From Novosphingobium sp. NDB2Meth1 (GTDB taxonomy: Bacteria > Pseudomonadota > Alphaproteobacteria > Sphingomonadales > Sphingomonadaceae), in contig NZ_FPEH01000032.1 of NCBI RefSeq assembly GCF_900117425.1, positions 558,001 through 622,000 of the forward strand: a stretch of 64,000 nt of DNA, in the 5' to 3' direction. Positions within the stretch are counted from its first letter, which is position 1. Each line of letters starts with the position of its first letter. This document shows positions 56,844-64,000 of the stretch, in pieces. A model generated the notes under the pieces. The model worked only from the letters and a program-made list of their open reading frames with translations. It had not been told where the DNA came from and ran no database searches. Position numbers and translations under genes: made by a program.

Positions 56844-57910
56844 GCGTTTCAGACCAGCGCCTTGCCCAGATCGCGGCCCGCTTCGCTGAACTCGAGGCGC
56901 GGCTCGCTTCGGGCACGCTGGAAGGCCCGGCGTTCGTCGCCGCGAGCCGGGACTACGCGGAGCTAGAGCCCGTCGCCCGCGCTGCCGCGCATGTCAGCGC
57001 GATGCGGGGTGAACTCGCGGCACTGTCTTCTAGCACAGATCCCGATCCGGAGATGCGCGCCCTCGCCGAAGAGGAAATCGCCCATCTCCGCGCCGAACTG
57101 CCGGATGCAGAGCGCACCCTCGCCATCGCCATGCTGCCGCGCGACAGTGCCGACAGCCGCCCCGCGATGCTCGAAATCCGCGCCGGGACCGGGGGCGACG
57201 AGGCCGCGCTGTTCGCTGCCGACCTTTTCCGCATGTACGAGCGTTTCGCTGCCGAACAGGGCTGGCGGGTCGAGATGGTCTCCGCCAACGCCAACGAGAT
57301 CGGCGGCTTCAAGGAAGTTGTCGCCAACGTTGCAGGGCAGGGCGTTTTCGCCAGGCTCAAGTACGAAAGCGGGGTCCACCGCGTGCAGCGCGTGCCCGTG
57401 ACCGAAAGCGGCGGGCGCATCCACACCAGCGCGGCGACCGTCGCGGTGCTGCCGGAGCCCGATGAAGTCGATGTCGCGATCGAGGACAAGGATCTCAAGA
57501 TCGATATCTACCGCGCATCCGGCGCGGGCGGGCAGCACGTCAACACCACCGACTCCGCCGTGCGCATCACGCACCTGCCCACCGGCCTTGTCGTGACTTG
57601 TCAGGACGAGCGCAGCCAGCACAAGAACAAGGCCAAGGCCATGCAGGTCCTGCGCGCGCGGCTCTACGAGAAGATGCGCGATGAGGCTCAGGGCGCCGAG
57701 GCCGAAGCGCGCAAGGCGATGGTCGGCTCGGGCGACCGCTCCGAACGCATCCGCACCTACAACTTCCCGCAAGGCCGCGTCACCGATCACCGCATCAACC
57801 TGACGCTGCACCGCCTGCCCGAGATTCTCGAAGGCCCCGGGCTTGGCGAACTGATCGATGCGCTCGCCGCCGAAGATCAGGTCAAGCGCCTCGCCGCGCT
57901 CGATGCCTGA
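56840..57910 (+). CDS. prfA: Peptide chain release factor 1
   Basis: Terminates translation at UAA and UAG, 356 residues. The GGQ peptidyl-release motif (SGAGGQHVNTTDSAVRI) is at about residue 230, and the RVPVTESGGRIHTSA segment carries the RF1-type PxT codon-recognition motif (PVT). GTG start inside the hisS stop codon (GTGA), so translation is coupled. Its own stop lies eight bases inside prmC, the methylase that modifies the GGQ glutamine. Confidence 0.97.
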   Translation: MSVSDQRLAQIAARFAELEARLASGTLEGPAFVAASRDYAELEPVARAAAHVSAMRGELAALSSSTDPDPEMRALAEEEIAHLRAELPDAERTLAIAMLPRDSADSRPAMLEIRAGTGGDEAALFAADLFRMYERFAAEQGWRVEMVSANANEIGGFKEVVANVAGQGVFARLKYESGVHRVQRVPVTESGGRIHTSAATVAVLPEPDEVDVAIEDKDLKIDIYRASGAGGQHVNTTDSAVRITHLPTGLVVTCQDERSQHKNKAKAMQVLRARLYEKMRDEAQGAEAEARKAMVGSGDRSERIRTYNFPQGRVTDHRINLTLHRLPEILEGPGLGELIDALAAEDQVKRLAALDA

Positions 57911-58733
57911 TATCCGCTCTGCGCTGCGTGAGGCCACCGAGCGGCTCTCGGCCACCAGCGACACGGCGCGGCTCGATGCCGAACTATTGATGGCGCATGC
58001 GCTCGGCGTTTCGCGCACAGAACTGCTGCTGCGACACCTCCATTCCGGACCTCCAGCAAGCTTCACGTCCATTCTGGACCGCCGCCTGAACCACGAACCG
58101 ATCGCCTATATCCTTGGCTCGCAACCCTTTTATGGCCTTGATCTCGAAGTCGGCCCCGCCGTGCTGATCCCGCGCGGGGACAGCGAGATGGTGATCGAAG
58201 CGGTCAGACTTGCACGCGAAGGCCAGCCGACAAAGCGCATCCTCGATCTCGGCACCGGCTCCGGCGCGCTGCTGCTGGCCGCGCTGACGATCTGGCCTGA
58301 GGCGCAGGGGATAGGCCTCGAACGCTCCGGCGCGGCGCGGGAGGTGGCTGCGCGCAATGCCGAAGCCAATGACCTCACATCGCGCGCTCGCATCATCGCT
58401 GGCGACTGGACGCAAGGCGGGTGGGGTAGTGATCTCGGCCGGTTCGACCTGATCCTCGCCAACCCGCCCTACGTCGAAGAGGACGCCGAACTGGCGCCTT
58501 CCGTCCGCGCGCACGAGCCGGCCGAAGCGCTGTTCGCCGGACCCGATGGTCTCGACGACTACCGTCTGCTGATCCCGGCGATTCCGCACCTGCTCGCCCC
58601 CGGAGGCACCGCGATGTTCGAGATCGGGGCAAGGCAAGGCGATGCTGTTTCGGCGCTGGCCCGGGAGGCCGGGCTTGCCGCCAAAGTCCATCCGGACCTC
58701 GCAGGCAGGCCACGTGCAGTCGAAATGGCGTGA
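57903..58733 (+). CDS. prmC: Release factor glutamine methyltransferase
   Basis: Methylates the glutamine of the GGQ motif in release factors, 276 residues. The N-terminal helical domain has AELLMAHALGVSRTELLL, followed by YILGSQPFYGL, the SAM site DLGTGSGALLLA near residue 117, and the catalytic NPPYVEE near 187. The ATG lies eight bases before the end of prfA, so the pair is co-translated. Confidence 0.96.
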   Translation: MPDIRSALREATERLSATSDTARLDAELLMAHALGVSRTELLLRHLHSGPPASFTSILDRRLNHEPIAYILGSQPFYGLDLEVGPAVLIPRGDSEMVIEAVRLAREGQPTKRILDLGTGSGALLLAALTIWPEAQGIGLERSGAAREVAARNAEANDLTSRARIIAGDWTQGGWGSDLGRFDLILANPPYVEEDAELAPSVRAHEPAEALFAGPDGLDDYRLLIPAIPHLLAPGGTAMFEIGARQGDAVSALAREAGLAAKVHPDLAGRPRAVEMA

Positions 58734-59018
58734 AACGGGCAAACATTTTGCTTGGCAAGGCGGCGCTGCGTCCCTAATCACTATCGCAGGCAGGGCGACG
58801 GATGAAGGCTTCCCGTCCCGGCTTACTCCACCATTTGCATCGATCGCCGGCAGGGCAGGCTGGCAACGCGCAGATGCTGGACACCGCGAATGGCAGCATT
58901 CGTGGTGGAGGATGCGCGGCAGCGGGGTCATGCAGTCCGGACCCAGGAGTTGCGCCACGTCAGGCCCACGTTGAAAAGAACGGGGTCAAGGTTGCACCAG
59001 AACAGGAAAGTGCCTGAC

Positions 59019-59882
59019 TTGAACAACAATCGTGGGAACAACCGCCGGCGCGGTCGCGGGAACAACAACCGCCCGCAGGGTGGCGGCCAGCAGCTAAACC
59101 GTATCGACAGCCGCGCGCGGGGCAATGCGCCCCAGATGCTCGAAAAGTATCGCAAGCTGGCGCAGGACGCGCATCTCAACGGCGACCGTGTGCAGGCGGA
59201 GTACTACCTGCAGTTCGCGGACCACTACTTCCGCGTCATCGCCGACAGCCGCACCCGGATCGACGAGCAGCGCCAGCGCCCCAACGGCGAGCGCTGGAGC
59301 GAGGCGGAAGGAGAGGACGACGGCACCGACTTCTCGATGGACAACGACTTCCCCGCCTTCGATCGCCCGCAAAGCCGCCGCGACGAGAACCGCGAGTCGC
59401 GTGATAACCAGCAGCGCGAAGCGCGCGACAACCGTGAGCCACGTGACAATCGCGAGCCGCGCGAACACCGCGATCAGCGCGAGTACCGCGAACCGCGTGA
59501 GCAGCGCGAAAACCGCGAGCCGCGCGAAAACCAGCGTGCGCGTTTCGAACCGGCGCCCGTAGCCGAAGGCATGGTCCGCGCGGACGAAGGCGAGCCGATC
59601 ACCGATGCGGCTGACAATCCCTTCGTTCGCGAGAGCCGCTCGCAGCGTGGTCTGCGTCCGCGCAGCGACCGCCGCCCCCGGCGCGAGACCGAAGAAGCAC
59701 CTGCCGCCGCGCTCGATCCGATGAGCCTGCCGCCCGCGATCGGCGTGCGTGCAGCCCCGGAACCCGGGCCGGCTGAGGAAGCGCCCGCGGCCAAAGCACC
59801 TCCTGCGGCAACGGAAGCACCTGCGCCCAAGCGTCGGGGCCGTCCGCGCAAGAACCCGCTGCCGGAAGCGGCAGAAGGCTGA
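59019..59882 (+). CDS. DUF4167 protein with charged RE/RD repeats
   Basis: 287-residue protein. The N-terminus is the DUF4167 domain (NNNRGNNRRRGRGNNN then RIDSRARGNAPQMLEKYRKLAQDAHLNGDRVQAEYYLQFADHYFRV), common in alphaproteobacteria and probably RNA- or ribosome-associated. Residues about 110-175 are a low-complexity run of R-E/D-N-R-E-P-type repeats, and the tail is Ala/Pro-rich ending in KRRGRPRKN, an AT-hook-like basic motif. The TTG at 59019 begins the conserved Asn/Arg block with AGGAAAG eight bases ahead. The 285 bases upstream show no convincing gene. Confidence 0.8.
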   Translation: MNNNRGNNRRRGRGNNNRPQGGGQQLNRIDSRARGNAPQMLEKYRKLAQDAHLNGDRVQAEYYLQFADHYFRVIADSRTRIDEQRQRPNGERWSEAEGEDDGTDFSMDNDFPAFDRPQSRRDENRESRDNQQREARDNREPRDNREPREHRDQREYREPREQRENREPRENQRARFEPAPVAEGMVRADEGEPITDAADNPFVRESRSQRGLRPRSDRRPRRETEEAPAAALDPMSLPPAIGVRAAPEPGPAEEAPAAKAPPAATEAPAPKRRGRPRKNPLPEAAEG

Positions 59883-59918
59883 TCGCGGCCTTTCGCAGCG
59901 CCTGAGCGAGGCCGCGGC

Positions 59919-61487
59919 GTGCCGGTAACTACAAAGCGCTTCGCCCCGCTCGCGCTGATCGGCGCGGGCGCTCTGGCCGCGACGGGCTTCCAGCCGCTGG
60001 CGCTGTGGCCCTTCACGCTGGCGGCGCTGGCCTTCCTGATCCACCGGATCGAGCAGGCCGGTTCGGCTCGCCGCGCCGCGCTGGCGGGCTGGCTGTTCGG
60101 GCTCGGCTACTTCACGCTCGGCAACAACTGGATTGCCACGGCGTTCACTTATCAGGCAGCCATGCCCGCCTGGCTCGGCTGGATCGCGGTCTTGCTGCTG
60201 GCAATCTACCTTGCGATCTATCCGGCACTGGCCGCCTTCCTCGCCAAGTGGCTGGCGAAGCGCTTCAAGGCGGCGCTGCTTCCGGCCTTTGCGGGATGCT
60301 GGATCATCGCCGAGTACCTTCGCGCAACGCTGTTCACCGGCTTTGCGTGGAACCCGCTCGCGATGGTGGCGCTGGGCGGGTTCGGAAGGCCTGGTCTGGC
60401 CGCCATCGCGCCGTGGACCGGAACATATGCCTTGTCCGGCATCGTCATGCTGCTCGCCGGTGTCTGGCTGATGGCATGGCGGACAGCGAAGGTGGGCAAG
60501 CTCCACGTAGCCGCGATGACGGCGGCACTTCCCGCCGCGCTCATGATGCTGCCTTGGCACGGCAAGGGCGGCGAGGGGCATCTTGCCTATACCCTTGTCC
60601 AGCCCAACATCGGACAGGACACGATCAACGATCCGAGCTTGTACGAACGCCAGTTCCAAGGCATCGGGCGCCTTTCGCTCACGCCGAAGCCGGGATCGAC
60701 CAGAATCGTGCTGTGGCCCGAAGGCGGGCTGCCCGACTATCTCCGGCCCGGCTATCCGCAGTTCTTCTACAATGCGACCACCTTCGGCGCAGATCCTGCG
60801 CTGGCCCGCGCACGGATCGGGCGGGTGATCGGCCCCGGCAGCCTGCTCCTGACCGGCGCAACCGATCTCGTGATGGAGCGAGGCGAGGTCACGGGTGCAC
60901 GCAACGTCGTCACCGCGCTGGACGCAGGCGGCGCGATACGGGGCAGTTACGCCAAGGCACATCTGGTGCCCTACGGCGAATACCTGCCGATGCGCGCATG
61001 GCTCGCGCCGCTGGGTCTTTCGCGGCTGGTTTCGGGCAGCCTCGATTTTCTCCCCGGCCCGGGACCGCAGACGCTGGACATGGGAGTCCACGGCAAGGCG
61101 GGCGTGCAGATCTGCTACGAGATCATCTTCTCCGGCGAAGTGGCCGACCGAGCGCACCGGCCGGACTACATCTTCAACCCCTCGAACGACGGCTGGTTCG
61201 GCGCCTGGGGCCCGCCGCAGCATCTGGCGCAGGCCCGCATGCGCGCGATCGAAGAAGGGCTCCCGGTCCTGCGCGCCACGACCACCGGCATCAGCGCCGT
61301 GATCGATGCCGACGGTGTGGTTCGCCAGTCCGTGCCGCGCCTCAGCGCGGGCCGGATCGATGGCATGGTGCCGCCGGCACACGCGCCGACACTGTTCGCG
61401 CGGCTCGGCAACCGGCTGGCGCTTGCGTGGGCGCTCCTGATGATTGGCGCTGCGCTCGTGGTTGCAAGGCGGGGCGGAGGGCGCTAG
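59919..61487 (+). CDS. lnt: Apolipoprotein N-acyltransferase
   Basis: Adds the third acyl chain to bacterial lipoproteins at the inner membrane, 522 residues. Six to seven membrane helices fill the first 210 residues and a last helix closes the chain. The periplasmic nitrilase-like domain has the catalytic triad: Glu in LWPEGGLPDY (about 268), Lys in YAKAHLVPYGEY (about 346) and Cys in VQICYEIIF (about 399). GTG start with GAGCGAGG upstream. Confidence 0.95.
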   Translation: MPVTTKRFAPLALIGAGALAATGFQPLALWPFTLAALAFLIHRIEQAGSARRAALAGWLFGLGYFTLGNNWIATAFTYQAAMPAWLGWIAVLLLAIYLAIYPALAAFLAKWLAKRFKAALLPAFAGCWIIAEYLRATLFTGFAWNPLAMVALGGFGRPGLAAIAPWTGTYALSGIVMLLAGVWLMAWRTAKVGKLHVAAMTAALPAALMMLPWHGKGGEGHLAYTLVQPNIGQDTINDPSLYERQFQGIGRLSLTPKPGSTRIVLWPEGGLPDYLRPGYPQFFYNATTFGADPALARARIGRVIGPGSLLLTGATDLVMERGEVTGARNVVTALDAGGAIRGSYAKAHLVPYGEYLPMRAWLAPLGLSRLVSGSLDFLPGPGPQTLDMGVHGKAGVQICYEIIFSGEVADRAHRPDYIFNPSNDGWFGAWGPPQHLAQARMRAIEEGLPVLRATTTGISAVIDADGVVRQSVPRLSAGRIDGMVPPAHAPTLFARLGNRLALAWALLMIGAALVVARRGGGR

Positions 61488-61496
61488 GGAGGCCAC

Positions 61497-61512
61497 ATAA
61501 AGGATTCTTTAT
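61497..61512. promoter_or_regulatory. Palindrome before metK, SahR-like operator candidate
   Basis: ATAAAG-GATT-CTTTAT is a perfect six-base inverted repeat with a four-base spacer, 20 bases before the metK ATG and 10 bases after the lnt stop. It resembles the ATAAAG/CTTTAT palindromes reported for SahR, an S-adenosylhomocysteine-responsive ArsR-type regulator of methionine-cycle genes in proteobacteria. No sahR gene is in the window, so this is a match by memory of the motif. Confidence 0.5.
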
Positions 61513-61531
61513 ATCACATAGGAAGCCCCTC

Positions 61532-62737
<1,206 letters not shown>

Positions 62738-62779
62738 TCAAGGCCTGGCCGACGGCGCGAATGTTGGAAGAATGGCGAC

Positions 62780-62802
62780 AAAAGCGACACCGTGTCGCTT
62801 TT
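62780..62802 (+). terminator. Intrinsic terminator of metK
   Basis: AAAAGCGACA (62780-62789), loop CCG, and TGTCGCTTTT (62793-62802) form a perfect ten-pair hairpin ending in a short T-run, 43 bases after the metK stop. The A-T base of the stem supplies a T-run on both strands. Confidence 0.7.
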
Positions 62803-62841
62803 CGGAATGCGCCTTAAGATACTGATCTGAAAGTGTGATTC

Positions 62842-62873
62842 CCGCACAAAGTGACAGATGACACTTTGTGCGG
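62842..62873. repeat. Perfect 12-base inverted repeat between metK and the HepT/MntA pair
   Basis: CCGCACAAAGTG (62842-62853) and CACTTTGTGCGG (62862-62873) are exact complements around ACAGATGA. It is a separate structure from the metK terminator 40 bases earlier and lies 157 bases before the toxin-antitoxin pair. It may be an operator, a second terminator on the plus strand (followed by AAAA, not T) or a remnant end of inserted DNA. Confidence 0.55.
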
Positions 62874-63029
62874 AAAATCGCGCATGGGCAGAACGACGAT
62901 AGCAAAGAGCGGGAGGCCGAGGGCCGGGTGCGCTTGTACCGGATTGCCGCCATGTAGGAAAATGGAGTTCGGCGAGACTGTTCGACCGACACCTTGCACT
63001 CTATTCCCGAGCGCCATAGATTCGCTGCC

Positions 63030-63320
63030 ATGGATCATGCCAGCATCCTGACCCGCCACCGCGCCGCCGTGATCGCATGCGCGGCACAGCGGCGCGCCGC
63101 AAATCCGCGCCTGTTCGGGTCGGTACTGCGAGGGCAAGCGACCGCGCTGAGCGACTTCGACATCCTTGTCGATCCTCTTCCCGGAGCCACGCTGTTTGAC
63201 CTCGGTGGTCTTCAGGCAGACCTTGAGGACCTGCTTGGCGTGCGGGTTGACCTGCTCACACCCGAGGATATCGCGCCCGAATTTCGGGAGCAGATCGTCG
63301 CCGAGGCGCGCCCGATCTGA
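63030..63320 (+). CDS. mntA: MntA-type nucleotidyltransferase antitoxin
   Basis: Minimal nucleotidyltransferase of 96 residues. LFGSVLRGQATALSDFDILVD (split: GS at 30-31, SDFD at 41-44) is the MNT active site, and VRVDLLTP near residue 77 gives the third Asp. In type VII toxin-antitoxin systems this enzyme AMPylates and silences the HEPN toxin. It precedes that toxin gene with a one-base overlap (TGATG). ATG at 63030 was chosen over an upstream Met at 62994, which adds an unlikely extension. Confidence 0.85.
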   Translation: MDHASILTRHRAAVIACAAQRRAANPRLFGSVLRGQATALSDFDILVDPLPGATLFDLGGLQADLEDLLGVRVDLLTPEDIAPEFREQIVAEARPI

Positions 63321-63661
63321 TGGCGCTTTCTGCGCAAGACCTGCTGAAGCATATTCGCGAAGCCGCAGAGCAAGCTCTGACCTACACCGAAGGCATGGAG
63401 CGTGACGACTTCCTCGGCGACAAGCGCACGCAGCAAGCGGTGATCCTGAACCTTGTGATCATTGGCGAGGCAGCAACCAAGCTGATGGATCAGCATGCCG
63501 AGCTTACGGACGCGCACAGGCACATCGAATGGCGCGCGATCCGGGGCATGCGGAACCGGATCGCGCATGGCTATTACGACATCAATCTGGACATTGTCTG
63601 GGAAACCTTGTGCAGCGCGCTGCCGATACTTCTCGATCAGCTAAACGGGTTGTCCGAGTAG
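63320..63661 (+). CDS. hepT: HepT-type HEPN RNase toxin (DUF86)
   Basis: 113-residue HEPN-domain protein of the DUF86/HepT family. RNRIAHGY at residues 78-85 fits the R-x4-H-x-Y signature: Arg and His form the RNase site and Tyr85 is the expected AMPylation target. ILNLVIIGEAATKL is the central helix typical of the family. It starts on the last base of mntA. The pair may stabilise the region or act in phage defence. Confidence 0.85.
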   Translation: MALSAQDLLKHIREAAEQALTYTEGMERDDFLGDKRTQQAVILNLVIIGEAATKLMDQHAELTDAHRHIEWRAIRGMRNRIAHGYYDINLDIVWETLCSALPILLDQLNGLSE

Positions 63662-63665
63662 CCCC

Positions 63666-64000
63666 CTACCCGAACATCCCCTTGCGCGGCCCGAGATAGC
63701 CGAACAGGTACGCGCCGACCTTGCGCATCTGGATTTCCTCCGCGCCTTCGGTGATGCGGTAGCGGCGGTGGTGGCGGTAGATGTGCTCGAACGGCTTGTG
63801 GCGTGAATAGCCGATGCCGCCGTGGACCTGCATCGCGCGGTCCGCCGCTTCGCAGACGAGGCGGTTCGCCCAGTAGTTGCACATCGAGACCTTGTCGGAG
63901 AGCTCGCGCTCGATGCGCTTGTGGCCGCCTTCCTCGGCCTCGAGACGGTCCATTTCCCACGCCGTCTTGCGGATGAGGAGGCGCAGCATCTCGCACTGGG
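63666..64000 (-). CDS. Acyl-CoA dehydrogenase, C-terminal part (runs off the window)
   Basis: C-terminal 110 or so residues of an acyl-CoA dehydrogenase; the 5' end lies beyond position 64000. The segment has DKVSMCNYWANRLVCEAADRAMQVHGGIGY, the usual FAD-contact helix, followed by RHKPFEHIYRHHRRYRITEGAEEIQ, in which EGAEEIQ is the conserved end of the active-site region. The chain ends GPRKGMFG. Codons are open upstream of 63989, so Met there is not the start. Confidence 0.88.
   Translation of the reverse strand, partial: QCEMLRLLIRKTAWEMDRLEAEEGGHKRIERELSDKVSMCNYWANRLVCEAADRAMQVHGGIGYSRHKPFEHIYRHHRRYRITEGAEEIQMRKVGAYLFGYLGPRKGMFG

Noticed and set aside
58734..59018. Small gene at 58802-59017 between prmC and the DUF4167 gene
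   Set aside because: The frame gives a 71-residue product with no ribosome binding site, no conserved look and His/Pro/Gly-rich composition. I treat the stretch as leader DNA for the DUF4167 gene.
59380..59540. CRISPR-like or tandem repeat array
   Set aside because: The repetition is in-frame codon repetition inside the DUF4167 gene, with no spacer structure and no cas genes nearby.
61488..61531. SAM-sensing riboswitch before metK
   Set aside because: The whole leader between lnt and metK is 44 bases and contains a short DNA palindrome. That is too small and lacks the pseudoknot elements expected for SAM-II or SAM/SAH riboswitches.

Overview
This window is GC-rich chromosomal DNA from an alphaproteobacterium, most likely a sphingomonad (Sphingomonadales, Novosphingobium-like). 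The main indicators are a ctrA cell-cycle regulator gene with CtrA-type sites, a very large NAD-dependent glutamate dehydrogenase, a DUF4167 protein beside prfA-prmC, a long suf operon led by an Rrf2 regulator, a TonB receptor and mostly leaderless, tightly overlapping genes. The species call is an inference from gene content. I saw no rRNA, tRNA, CRISPR array, insertion sequence or prophage.

Layout. 0-12.4 kb: an ABC exporter pair, queG, a flavoprotein reductase, the 1580-residue glutamate dehydrogenase, a luciferase-like monooxygenase, a TPR protein and a hydrolase. 12.5-16.7 kb: thrS, a TauE-type permease, a protein with EF-hand-like loops and a PilZ protein. 16.7-24.9 kb: one leftward operon, rrf2-sufB-(GNAT/DUF559 fusion)-sufC-(secreted small protein)-sufD-sufS-DUF59-sufA-MpaB, joined mostly by 1-8 base overlaps. 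24.9-25.3 kb: a non-coding gap with a strong intrinsic terminator, a probable small RNA and a full CtrA-type site. 25.3-35.9 kb: pyrD, ggt, an acyl-CoA ligase, an alkylsulfatase-like hydrolase, a DEAD-box helicase, trmB. 36-40.2 kb: a TonB receptor, a divergent LuxR-HTH/membrane protein, and ctrA.

41.5-47.8 kb is the most unusual part. Four genes in a row encode (1) a fusion of an NAD(P)/FAD oxidoreductase, two cyclic-nucleotide-binding domains and four [4Fe-4S] clusters, (2) a b-type-cytochrome-like membrane protein, (3) an FHA domain joined through one membrane helix to ten CxxCH haem motifs, and (4) a CpdA-type cyclic-nucleotide phosphodiesterase. A CcmI-like TPR gene sits divergently beside them. 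Together they look like a cyclic-nucleotide-controlled electron conduit across the inner membrane. The domain content is read directly; the joint function is inference.

47.8-64 kb: rpoN, lptB, a PmbA-type protein, ppa, an M61 peptidase, hisS (with an atypical, lower-GC 3' end), prfA, prmC, a DUF4167 protein, lnt, metK behind a short palindrome resembling a SahR operator, a HepT/MntA-type toxin-antitoxin pair, and the end of an acyl-CoA dehydrogenase gene that runs off the window.
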